Below are positions 54,257-64,000 of a stretch of 64,000 nucleotides of DNA, piece by piece. This DNA comes from Forficula auricularia. Its lineage: Eukaryota > Arthropoda > Insecta > Dermaptera > Forficulidae. A program made the translations under genes and the position numbers. Position 1 is the stretch's first letter. Each line of letters starts with the position of its first letter. The DNA is taken from positions 248,001 through 312,000 of the forward strand of contig JALMQS010000850.1 in assembly GCA_024734495.1 (NCBI GenBank). Reading direction: 5' to 3'. The notes below the pieces were generated by a model. The model was given only the letters and a program-made list of their open reading frames with translations, was not told where the DNA came from and made no database searches.

Positions 54257-56277
54257 TTTAATATAAAACTAATTAAATTATGGATATGATTAACCAAACG
54301 ATTAATCAGAAAAATTTACTCTCTTTTGATTAGAGTATATTTCATGTATCTGTGATTTCAATTTCGATATAAAGTTTTTAATTTGACCGGGCCATATTCG
54401 ATCTTGTTTGAAATTGATCGCCGGGACATCTAGTGGCGGAAAAGGAAGCTAAGCGTTAGAACAAATTAATCTAGACAAATATATATAGTATTATTATAGC
54501 TAATATCCTTAAAAGTTAAATTCATTTAATAATATTAGATACTGGGTTGATTTTTGAAATAATTTCCATCGTTTTTTTCAAAAAAAAGACACTCAAAAGA
54601 TACTTAAATCTTTGTTTTCACTGTAAAATCCATGGGTCATTTACTGAAAACTGTTTTCAGTTTAGCAGGAATTTTCACTATTCTCTTTTGAGTTGAAGGT
54701 GAGGAAAATCTTGTAGCTATAATACTACATATATTTATCTAGATTAATTTGTAACAACGCTAAGAGAAATTTCTCTAAAAAATTTCCTCTTGCCTAGAAT
54801 CGAACCTACGAACTCTTGAACTAAGGTCATTAGCTTTAACCACTAGACCAATCTAACATTAAAATTTATACCATAATTTCTGTTACTAAAACTATAAATT
54901 TTTGATTTAGACTTTGTGTCGAGATAATATTGTATTCATTTGAACTCGAATGAAAATGAAAAAACACCAAGTGATTTTAAATTAAAAAACATTAAATATA
55001 TATTAATTAACGAGGCAAATTTGAAATTTAATTTTAATTTGCACTCGAATTTTGAAATGAAAGACTCAAATTCATTTTAAATTAAGAAACATTAAATATA
55101 TCGATAATTATTCCTCGCCCCCCCCCCCCGCCCCGCCACTCAAAAATTTAATATTCAATTCGCTTTTCTTTGCGCACAGAAGAAATTATTCACATCTTAT
55201 TTGATTTATATTTTATATATTATTTGTTTATTTTTTAAAACACCAATTGATTTTAAATTAAAAACATTAAATATATATTAATTAACGAGGCAAATTTGAA
55301 ATATAATTTTAATTTGCACTCGAATTTTGAAATGAAAGACTCCAATTCATTTTAAATTAAGAAACATTAAATATATCGATAATTATTCCTCACCCCCCCC
55401 CCCGCCCCGCCACTCAAAAATTTAATATTCAATTCGCTTTTCTTTGCGCACAGAAGAAATTATTCACATCTTATTTGATTTATATTTTATATATTATTTG
55501 TTTATTTTTTAATAATTTGCACTATTATTTAATTTTTTATGACAGGCTGCTCCAGTATTGCCATGAGAAATTCGAGCATGCCTGTCTTAAGTCGTTCATA
55601 TCTAGAGCCTCATTTCTGTAGCTGTGTCAGGACGAAAATGAGGCGAAACTTTTAAGAGACGATGTCTTTTCGGTAGTTTACGGGTATACATTTGGAGTGT
55701 GGTTTTTTAAGAGGAATACAATTTTTGGAACGAGACGCTGCCCGCCAGGGCACCAGCCCGGAGGGCCGAGCTTCAGAGGGCGTAGCCGAAGGTAGAGAGA
55801 GATTTGTCTTAAGGGTTTGGCTACTGGTCCCGGCAAGCTTAGTTAGCGCTTGGGTTCGATTCCTAAGGGGACGAACCTCTCTGATATGCAATGTAAAAAT
55901 ATTTCTCTAATATCTATGATGTCCTTAAAAGTTAAATTCATTTTAATAATATTATATACTGGGTTGATTTTTGAAATAATTTCCATCTTTTTTCCAAAAA
56001 AAGACACTCAAAAAGATACTTAAATCTTTGTTTTAGCTGAAAATATTATGTTTGATTGTATTAATTTCCCGACTACAGTTATGATTTTAACCAGTATGTA
56101 TGTATGTATCTTCATCTGTCCTCGCATAACTTCTAAACTACTTATCATAATTTGACCGAATTCATTAGCTTTTGGAATTTCTATAAGAAATATATTTTAA
56201 AGATTAAAACCAAAATTCAATTAGCCCGTAGAATTCTTTAAAGAAAACAAAATCATTTGAAAACCGATTGTTATATT

Positions 56278-56560
56278 AATTGAAAAGTTTTTGTTTTGCC
56301 GAGAGTAGCAGAGTTGTTGATTCACAAAGAGAAACAAAGAGGTTGTCCTCTGCTTGGATGCAAATAAACAAACACACATATATATCGAGATGATATATCT
56401 GTATATATATTATTTATTTGTTTGAGACTATAGTTTCTGAAGACTTAGTCTTCATCATCAGTCTTTCTTCAATTATAAATGTTTTTCATGGAGTCAATAT
56501 CATATGGATATTGAAAACTCTGGTGTTCTTTCGTCACTGCTGGAAGGCTAGAACTAATAT
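56278..56560 (-). mobile_element. Penelope-like element tail, copy 3
   Basis: The reverse of 715-1000, including the AT microsatellite and the hammerhead motif. No ORF part is left. Confidence 0.75.
56422..56467 (-). ncRNA. Hammerhead ribozyme-like motif, Penelope copy 3 (fully paired stem II)
   Basis: CTGATGA (56461-56455), TGAAGA-CTAAG-TCTTCA (6 bp), GAAA (56437-56434), C-TATA-GTC (56428-56426). The extra A restores the pair missing in copy 1. Confidence 0.75.
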
Positions 56561-56694
56561 ATTGTTTTGAAATCTAGAAATTTCAGCCTATTGATATTAT
56601 TAAAAACCTATTTTGAGCCTAATTAAACCTAAATTGTCTATATTCTAATAATAAAAACTTCAAAAGTTTATTATTTTTAATTCTTTAATTGGAT

Positions 56695-56790
56695 CCCAGG
56701 TAACACACAATATCCTCAGAATATTCTAGAAGATTTAAATGTGCCTTAGAATATCCTCTAATATTCTGAGGTATATTGTGGTTACCTTGG
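56695..56790. mobile_element. 96-base MITE in the Helitron
   Basis: Ends CCCAGGTAAC and (complement) CCAAGGTAAC, inner TCAGAATATTCTAG and its complement, flanked by AT. The empty site AATTGGATAATTC-like sequence is present in reverse near 7050. Confidence 0.75.
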
Positions 56791-57159
56791 ATAATCTCCC
56801 AAATGACGATTTTAACTTTATTTATTGAATTTTTACAAGACAAAAACTTTTTTTAATTTAAGATTGAAGGTTCTTTGTTGCCGATAATTGAGTAGCAGAA
56901 GGGGACAATAAAAGTATTGTCTTCTGCTGGAAAAATAAATTTTTAAATTCATTCATAAAGAGATATACTATTTTGTCTCTCTCTCTACAATTATTTCACA
57001 AGAGTTGATATATGAAAGTGTTCTTTACACTTGTATAAAACATCAATAAAACAGCCACGTGGGGGTCCAGGAGCCGAAGCCCCCTCGATAGCAAAAGCCC
57101 GCCGAAGGCGGGCCTCGAAGCTAGTATTTAATAAATATATTTATAATCATGTAGGTGAG

Positions 57160-58495
57160 GCGGGTTAGTTTTTGCATTTTTATACTCCTGGTGTCCCACT
57201 GATTATGTATACAAAATTTGGTTGAGTTTGGTACAAGAGCCTAGATTTTCATTTTTTGATCCTACACCTCCCCCCTCCATTTTGGGCGGTTAGTTTTTGC
57301 ATTTTTATATTACTGTGGGGCCTACTGATTATGTATACAAAATTTGGTTGGGTTTGGCACAAGAGCCTAGATTTTTATTTTTGATCCTACATCCCCCCCT
57401 ATTTTGGGCGGTTAGTTTTTGCATCTTTAGACTACTTGGGTCCACTGATTATGTATACAAAATTTGGTTGGGTTTGGCACAAGAGCCTAGATTTTCATTT
57501 TTTGACCCTTACATCCCCCCTCCCATTTTGGGCGGTTAGTTTTTGCATTTTTAGACTACTGTGGGTCCTACTGATTATGTATACAAAATTTGTTGGGTTT
57601 GGCACAAGAGCCTAGATTTTCATTTTTTGATCCTACACCCCCCCTATTTTGGGCGGTTAGTTTTTGCATTTTTAGACTACTGTGGGTCCACTGATTATGT
57701 ATACAAAATTTGGTTGAGTTTGGCACAAGAGCCTAGATTTTCATTTTTTGATCCTACACCCCCCTCCCATTTTGGGCGGTTAGTTTTTGCATTTTTAGAT
57801 TACTGGGGTCCACTGATTATGTATACAAAATTTGGTTGTTTGGCACAAGGGCCTAGATTTTCATTTTTTGATCCTACATCCCCCCCCCATTTTGGGCGGT
57901 TAGTTTTTGCATTTTTAGACTTCTGGGGTCCCACTGATTATGTATACAAAATTTGGTTGAGTTTGGTACAAGAGCCTATATTTTCATTTTTTGATCCTAC
58001 ACCTCCCCTCCCATTTTGGGCGGTTAGTTTTTGCATTTTTAAACTTCTGGGGTCTCACTGATTATGTATACAAAATTTGGTTGAGTTTGCTCAAATGGCC
58101 TAGATTTTTAATTTTTAACCCCCCCCCCTCCCTCCACCCCTCTTAATTTTCGGTCGATATTCACTTAATCAGTTCTTAATCCCAATGGACCAAAACTACG
58201 TGTGAAATTTGGATTTGATATTCACACTAGTTTTTGAGCTAGCTCGTCCACAAAAATTTGGTAATGCACAGACTAACAACCAGACATTTTGACAAAACAA
58301 TTATTATCTAGAAAAATATAATTTTTTCGATGTTCACTTAAATGGGCTTTTTTTGTAGACCGAAATACCATGGTTTCGCTCAATTTTTTTAATCAAAATA
58401 GCTTTTCAGCCGGTTTTCAGATATTTCGAAAAAAAAAACACTTTTTTCATGCACGATTACAATACTTGATCATACCCTGTATGGTAAAGTAAAAA
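57160..58495 (+). mobile_element. Minisatellite-bearing element, copy 2
   Basis: Starts at the ATTTAATAAATATATTTATA / ATCATGTAGG boundary. It has eight units containing GATTATGTATACAAAATTTG spaced about 122 bases, then the right arm to ATACCCTGTATGGTAAAGTA. ORFs across the units (to 166 codons) arise from the near multiple-of-3 period. Confidence 0.75.
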
Positions 58496-58560
58496 TATCT
58501 GAAGTATGTTGATACTTTTTTCTTGCTATAACTATATATATATAGTGTGACTAATGCCAT

Positions 58561-58722
58561 TTAATTGCAAAAAGAGGGTGTTTGTGAGTCTGTAGTCAGT
58601 AGCCCCTGCTCCGAAACGTCGTCGTTGTCGTTGAATGTGACTTCCGCTGCGATTTCCACCCCCGTATCATCATCCATTGAGCCTCCCCTTTTTCGCCTCT
58701 CGTTGATCGCTCCTGAACTCAT
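58561..58722 (-). CDS. Small ORF, unknown
   Basis: Minus-strand ATG at 58722 opens MSSGAINERRKRGGSMDDDT then GVEIAAEVTFNDNDDVSEQG and LLTTDSQTPSFCN before TAA at 58563-58561. The acidic/basic mix looks coding, in a region that is otherwise non-repetitive and less AT-rich than its neighbours. An in-frame stop precedes the ATG. It could be a first exon read past its donor, but no good GT donor is seen. No family recognised. An overlapping plus-strand frame (58565-58774) is Ser/Leu-rich and less convincing. Confidence 0.3.
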   Translation of the reverse strand: MSSGAINERRKRGGSMDDDTGVEIAAEVTFNDNDDVSEQGLLTTDSQTPSFCN

Positions 58723-59116
58723 TCAACTTCTTCATCTACTTCTTCCGGTAATATCTACCCCCTCTGGCTCATAGGGGGCAGCCCAATCGAACCCTTATCC
58801 AAGTGGTAAATGATCTATCTATCAAATGGGAGGGCGTATTTCCGGACATGTCTTTAAGCATCCGGTTTTATTTCAAAATCAAGATAATAATAATTATAAT
58901 AATAAAAAGAGACTCTCTCACTATTGAATGGAAATAATCGGCTGCATGCAAAAGTGGGTGGGTGGGTGCCGGCGGGGCAGTTCTCAAGGGTGATCGATGG
59001 CGACAACCCTGCACTCTTTTTATTATGCATATTAGCTAGAATTTTCATATGAGAATTGAAAAAAATTTCATTGCTCTATAGTTTACTTTTGTTACGCTTT
59101 TAGCTCTGCCTACATA
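58723..59116. other. Non-repetitive sequence, no gene recognised
   Basis: Contains GTGGGTGGGTGGGTG at 58955 and an ATA/TAATAA stretch at 58885. No supported feature. Confidence 0.4.
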
Positions 59117-60925
59117 CACTGATAAAACGATATATTTATAGTTAAGAAATTATATTTGATATGAATAAATGGTGAAGTTAATTATGGCGAAATCGATCTC
59201 TATTCAATATGAATAAATGATATACGTATTTTAAGTATTCTCATATTTTTGGAGCAACTCTAGATATATTAATAGTTAAGATGCCGCTATTTGAACCAAG
59301 CACCAATAAGTAAATTATGAAAATATTGTTATTTGAGTAAAATAGTGGAATAGTTAAATTTAATAGTTGGGTATTTAAATGGAATAATACGTAATTACGA
59401 CAAGAAATGATATAAACTTGAATATTTTTTTATTTATAATAATATAGTATGTATTTCTGACTAGAAGATGAGTAAGTATATTCATTTGATGTAGAATCTA
59501 CTATATTCAATCAAATGAATTATATAAATATTTATTTTAATTATTCATTTGGTTGAATTAATTAGATAAAAATTTGAATTAATTATTATATTTGATTTAA
59601 GGTACACGGTAATCTAATCCAAAATTTTAATATATATTAATATTTCTTCTAATCATATAGTGGGTTTTAAAATTAAAAAAAAAACAATTAATAATGTAAA
59701 CAAAATTTTTGTTAATTTTTTTCAAAAAATATCTTAATTATTAAAATATCACTATTTGCAGAAAATCTAAGTGGTTTTATGATAAAAAAAACATTCGTTT
59801 AGATATAATAAAAGGTTTCACTAGAAGTAAACAAGACATTCATTTGATATTAAGAAATATCTAATAGAATAAAATAGATCACTCAAGTATATATAAAATT
59901 CTTTGCCCGATACACTCACTCACATACTCATCATCAAAACAGCCAGAACCACTGGACATAGAAACATGAAATTTGGAGAGGATATTACAGCTATGACATA
60001 GGGGCGCACTAAGAAAGGATTTTTCGAAATTCCACCCCTAAGGGGTCAAAGTGTGTTTTCACTGATTATGCGATATCTCTTAAGAACGATAAACTATCTA
60101 CTAACTTTTTACTTATAAAAATACTAAATTAAAATATCTAAAAAGATATTTTAGGACTTTTTGAAATTCGACCCCTAAAGGGAACAAAAGGGGGAAAATA
60201 TCTTTGCAATGTGTTTACACTAATTATGCATTTTCAATTAAGAACGATAAGATATCTACTTGATATTTACTTAATAAAATTCTAAATACAAATATCTAAA
60301 AAGTAATTTCAGGATTTTTTGAAATTCGACTTCCAACTATCCAAAATGTGAGTGGGGGCAAAAATTAAAACTCTCTCCTATCTTGATCAAATTTTGTAGA
60401 GTTATTCTTTATTACTTTAAGAAATTATTCCTGTAAAAATCAACTATCAAAATTGACTGTGTGGGACGAAAGGGGGGGGGGGCAAAATATAGAAATTTTT
60501 AGCTTTTTTTGTACATTTACTCTCTAGAAAACTGAGAGTTATTTATTTATTTGCAAAATATCTAAAAAATAATTTCAACCTCCCAAAATGTAGAGTGGGA
60601 CCAACAGAATTAACTCTTTCCGACTATAGATCAAATTTTGTAATGTTAGTTTTTAAGACTATATAAAATGTATGCTGTAAAAAAATCAATAGCCAAAATG
60701 AGTGCTTGGGGCGAAAGAGGGGGCAAAATATTACAAATGTATATTACAGACCTATTAATCACATGCTAAGACGCCGCCCGCCAGGGCAACCTTGACCGAG
60801 CTGTAGAGGACGTGCTCCGAAGAGCACGCCTGGAGCAGCTCGTATAATATATTTGGATTCAAATACCTAAAAATTTGGTCTTATTTGGAATGATTTCGAT
60901 ATATTTTGAAATTGTTTTTTCAGCG
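59117..60925. mobile_element. TA-flanked element, copy carrying a Helitron insertion
   Basis: Ends CACTGATAAAACGATATAT and GTTTTTTCAGCG between TA. Outside the 59890-60842 insert it aligns with 35587-36500 almost throughout. Confidence 0.85.
59890..60842 (+). mobile_element. Helitron-like insertion without TSD, ending CTCG
   Basis: Comparison with 36335-36355 shows insertion between A59889 and T60843 with no duplication. It starts TATATAAAATTCTTTGCCCG and ends with hairpin GCTCCGAAGAGC in GACGTG...CACGC, then CAGCTCG. The A/T target, no TSD and 3' hairpin fit a Helitron, but the terminal CTRR is CTCG. Confidence 0.75.
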
Positions 60926-61605
60926 TAGAGTGTAAAAACGTAAAAATTTATATTTTACAATATTAATCGATAATTTTGTTAAACAAATTTTGTTTTAATT
61001 TTGTTTTGTAATAAGATCTTTTGCAAGGCGTAAATTTTACTACGCAAATCAAATTATACAATGTTCTTTTTTGTTTTTTTGTTTTTTTTTAATTCATTTG
61101 GGTTTGCCGACCGCTGCCCTAACCCATCAATGATTTTGATCGATTTTCATCTCCTTAAAAAAAAAAAAACTCTTCAAAATTTTATTATTGCCAAATTACC
61201 AAGCTTGATAGACCGCCTATCAAATATTGACAAAAAAGTTTTTTTTTTTCATTTTTTAAAAAAATAATTATTATTCTAGAAGTTTTTTCTCCCTAAATTT
61301 TTAATGAAATTCTTTTTCTAAAAATTAAAACAAAAAATATTTCTCTCAAAATGGAACAAGTGTTATTTTTAATTACCAATCTGACCGCCACGGATTTAGA
61401 AGATGGCAGCACTATACGAGAACGCCTGTATTTAGACAACCATCGCAGTTGACTAAGAAATTATATTCTTATAAAGAATTTTATTTTTATTTTCTTCTCC
61501 TAAAAAATATAGATTAATGATTTAATTAATTTAATTTCCTAATTTCAATATAATATAATAATTTTTTAAAGGAGGATAAATGAAATTCAATTGATTTTTC
61601 TAGTA
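60926..61605. other. AT-rich, no gene recognised
   Basis: T runs near 61075-61095 and 61235-61250. A short ATGGAACAAGTGTT reading frame at 61351 stops early. Nothing supported. Confidence 0.45.
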
Positions 61606-62428
61606 ATTTTACTTTACCATACAGGGTATTATGTATACAAAATTTGGTTCAGTTTGGTATAAGAGCCTAAATTTTCATTTTTTGACCCCCCCCCATTTTG
61701 GGCGGTTAATTTTTGCATTTTTAGACTTGTGGGGTTACACTGATTATGTATACAAAATTTGGCTCAGTTTGGTACAAGAGCCTAGATTTTCATTTTTTGA
61801 CCCTACACCCCCCCATTTTGGGCGGTTAATTTTTGCATTTTTTGACTTCTTGGGGTCCACTGATTATGTATACAAAATTTCATTGAGTTTGGTAAATGGC
61901 CAAGATTTTCATTTTTTGACCATACACCCCAACCACACTCCCACCCCTATTTTGGGCGGTTAGTTTTTACATTTTTAGATTTCTGGGGTCCCACTGATTG
62001 TGTATACAAAATTTGGTTGAGTTTGCTCAAATGGCCTAGAATTTTAATTTTTAACCCCTTCCACCCCCTTAATTTTGTGTCGTAATGCACCAAAATCTAA
62101 TCAGCTCTTAATCTCAATGGACCAAAACTACCTGTGAAATTTGGTTTCGATATTTCGACTAGTTTTTGAGCTAGCTCGTCCAAAAAAATTTGATAACGCA
62201 CAGACTAACAGACATTTTGACAAAACAATTATTATCTCAAAAATATAATTTTTTCGATGTTCACTTATTAGAGCTTTTTTGTAGACCGAAATGCCATGGA
62301 TTCGCTCAATTTTTTTTATTAAAATAGTTTCTGTCGTTTTTAGATATTTCGAAAAAAAGAAGGAAAAAAAAACATTTTTTTCATTCACGATTACAATACT
62401 TGACCATACCCTGTATGGAAAAGTAAAA
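61606..62428. mobile_element. Minisatellite-bearing element, copy 3
   Basis: ACTTTACCATACAGGGTATT at the left and AATACTTGACCATACCCTGT plus ATGGAAAAGTAAAA at the right. Four units of the ATGTATACAAAATTTGG repeat lie between. The left unique arm is missing. Confidence 0.75.
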
Positions 62429-62689
62429 AATTAGAAAAATATCGAGATTTTTGAAATTTTTTCATAAGTTTTAAGTTTGATCCGCGAAGGGATGTTAACC
62501 GATTTTTATTTTTATGCCATTTTTCTTCTTATTACAATATGCAACTTTTCCGGACTAAAGAGTTTTCGAAAAAAATTTCAGTTTCTTTCGACCCACCCTA
62601 ATCATTATTCTGCAACACGTAAGTAAATATAAGGAAAACAAGACTATAAGTATATTAGTGTCTGACAAGAACCATATCAGTTTCAAAAA

Positions 62690-63245
62690 TAATTATGTAA
62701 TTTTTAAAAGGCTTCAAAAAAAGGAGGAGGTTCTCAATTCGAATGAAATTTTTTCTGTCTAATTACCTGATTTCTTCGCCAATTGTGAACCGATTTTGAT
62801 GATTTTTTTTTCATTTGGTTCAGTATAGTTTCCGATTGGTACCATATAAATTTCATTGGTATTGGACCTTTTTTGTTATATATGTTGGCGCATAACTGAA
62901 CCGAGTTTAATTATTCTTACTGCTTTTGGATCAGTATAGCTCCAGGGTAGTCAGGATATCTAACTATTTATTTATTTTATGTATGTTTATCAGCGAGAAC
63001 TTTTTGCCACGTGTGACCTTTTTTGATGATTCTTTTTTATTGGAAAGGGGATACCTTAGGGTGGTCCCATATTAATTTAGTCAAGTTCTGATGATATGAT
63101 CAATGACAAAATAACGTAAATCTCTAATTCTTATACGCAAATAATCTAAAATATAATAAATAAAATCTTTTATAAAAAAACAATCTTAAAAAGTTCATTT
63201 ACAAACCGCAAACGTTTGAGAGATAATTTCTATATTTATGAATTG
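62690..63245 (+). repeat. Dispersed repeat AAAAAAGGAGGAGG, copy 3
   Basis: GGCTTCAAAAAAAGGAGGAG, GTGAACCGATTTTGATGATT and TTGGAAAGGGGATACCTTAG match the copies at 5.3 and 47.4 kb. Confidence 0.65.
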
Positions 63246-63246
63246 A

Positions 63247-63735
63247 ATTTTTTATCATTTTCTGGTAGTGGAGAGAGGGAGGTTTACATCCAATCGACTT
63301 GATTGGGGAATAATGGAATTGAAATAATTATCGGAAAAGAGGTTTTTATCTAATTAGATTTTTCCTCTTATTAAAAACAAGGACTAAAGATGAATAAGGA
63401 CACTCGATGGTGGAGAAGTAATCTCGGAATCGAAGCAAAAATACAATGTATACATTAATTAATGTAAAATAATTAGTTTAATAAAATTTATAAAAAAAAT
63501 TTATCATTTTCTGAGGGGGGAAGATTCGGGGAGAAGAAAATAAATGGAGTTGGAATAATTATCGGAAAAGAGGTTTTTTCTTTAATTAGTTTTTTCCTCT
63601 TATTAAAAACAAGGACTAATAGATGATCAAGGACAGTCGATGGTGGAGAAGTAATCTCCGGAATCGAAGTTAAAAAAACAATGTATGCATAAATTCATGT
63701 AAAATAATTGGTTAAATAAATTTAATAATAAAGAA
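63247..63735 (+). repeat. Tandem duplication, ~250-base period
   Basis: ATAATTATCGGAAAAGAGGT, TTATTAAAAACAAGGACTAA and CGATGGTGGAGAAGTAATCT occur in both halves (63330-63440 and 63565-63670). Confidence 0.85.
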
Positions 63736-64000
63736 AAATTTTGAAAATTTAATTGAGTAAAAATCGAATTTTAAATCCCACAAGCGTATTTTTCTGTATT
63801 AGAATTTGGCAATTCAATTGATGAACTCAAAAATTGTTATTTAATTTCAAAAAATTATTATACGATATTTATTTATATACCTATACATATATAGCATAAT
63901 CTGTGGGCCACTACAAGACTTGAAATGCAAAAACTGGGTGAGTGGGCGGGGGCGATGGAGAAGGTGACGGTTGGGGTGGGGGGGCTGCAGGAGGTGGGGG
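63736..64000. other. AT-rich, then G-rich window end
   Basis: From 63890 a degenerate minisatellite unit (CATAATCTGTGGGCC, GAAATGCAAAAACTG) runs into a G-rich stretch at the window edge. No gene. Confidence 0.5.

Larger units (their letters stand above)
52440..55940. repeat. Nested composite foldback, three shells
   Basis: Outer shell 52440-52590 / 55795-55935 carries the tRNA-like module of the 1.4 kb foldback. Middle shell 53396-53565 / 55636-55790 is GC-rich (GCCCTGGCGGGCAGCGTC). Inner shells 53590-53870 / 54890-55090 and 53900-54060 / 54740-54870 carry a second tRNA-like module. 55241-55540 directly repeats 54960-55200. Confidence 0.7.
56165..57124 (+). mobile_element. Helitron-like 3' part with two nested insertions
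   Basis: Matches the 3' two-thirds of 6741-8110 in reverse. It ends with hairpin GCCCGCCGAAGGCGGGC, CTCGAAG and CTAG (57121-57124) before T. A Penelope tail (56278-56560) and a 96-base MITE (56695-56790) are inserted; the other copy provides empty sites. Confidence 0.75.

Noticed and set aside
57561..58061. 166-codon ORF with repeated STDYVYKIWLSL units
   Set aside because: It is a translation of the minisatellite, whose period is close to a multiple of three. The same repeat is non-coding in other copies and in reverse at 46-47 kb.

Overview
The window looks like nuclear DNA of an arthropod, most likely an insect. It is AT-rich with GT-AG introns, and it holds one conserved animal multi-exon gene inside a very dense field of transposable elements (mariner, Tc1, hAT, piggyBac-like, Helitron, Penelope-like, tRNA-derived SINEs, LINE 3' ends). 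The species cannot be named from sequence alone.

Gene content. One gene is clear: the 3' half of an ANKS1A/ANKS1B-type scaffold gene (fly CG4393 type) on the + strand. Its eight exons run from 3999 to 29586 and all joins are phase-consistent. They encode two SAM domains (exons at 6516, 10809, 11076), a proline-rich linker, a PTB domain (exons at 22343, 25860, 26118, 29140) and a glutamine-rich tail ending at 29586. The ankyrin-repeat exons must lie upstream of base 1. The introns (up to 11 kb) are packed with repeats. Downstream of 29.6 kb no well-supported host gene is visible. There is a weak two-exon candidate (32103-32200 with 35418-35577) and a 53-codon minus-strand ORF (58561-58722).

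Mobile DNA. Position 1-600 is the C-terminal end of a Penelope-like ORF with a GIY-YIG endonuclease. Two shorter copies of its tail lie at 32.7-33.2 kb and 56.3-56.6 kb, both reversed. Helitron-like elements lie at 6741-8110, 43292-44772, 56165-57124 and 59890-60842. Intact TIR/TSD elements include a hAT MITE (33307-34082), a 30-bp-TIR/8-bp-TSD element containing a dead hAT (24279-25695), a TTAA element (27473-27687) and many TA-flanked MITEs. Three copies of an element with an internal ~118-bp minisatellite occur at 46.1-47.3, 57.2-58.5 and 61.6-62.4 kb. Long inverted repeats are exceptionally common.

Most notable observation. The same small RNA motif recurs about twenty times in at least seven unrelated-looking repeat families: CTGANGA, a hairpin, then GAAA, then a very short stem III ending in a UH cleavage position. 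This is the hammerhead ribozyme core with the minimal stem III known from Penelope-like elements and retrozymes. Here it lies in the Penelope tail, at the 3' end of a tRNA-headed SINE, in a short poly(A)-ended retroposon with 12-14 bp target-site duplications (three loci), and in several foldback elements. Several copies have perfect or compensated stem II. The window thus suggests a diverse community of ribozyme-bearing non-autonomous retroelements, probably mobilised by a Penelope-like or other retroelement machinery.
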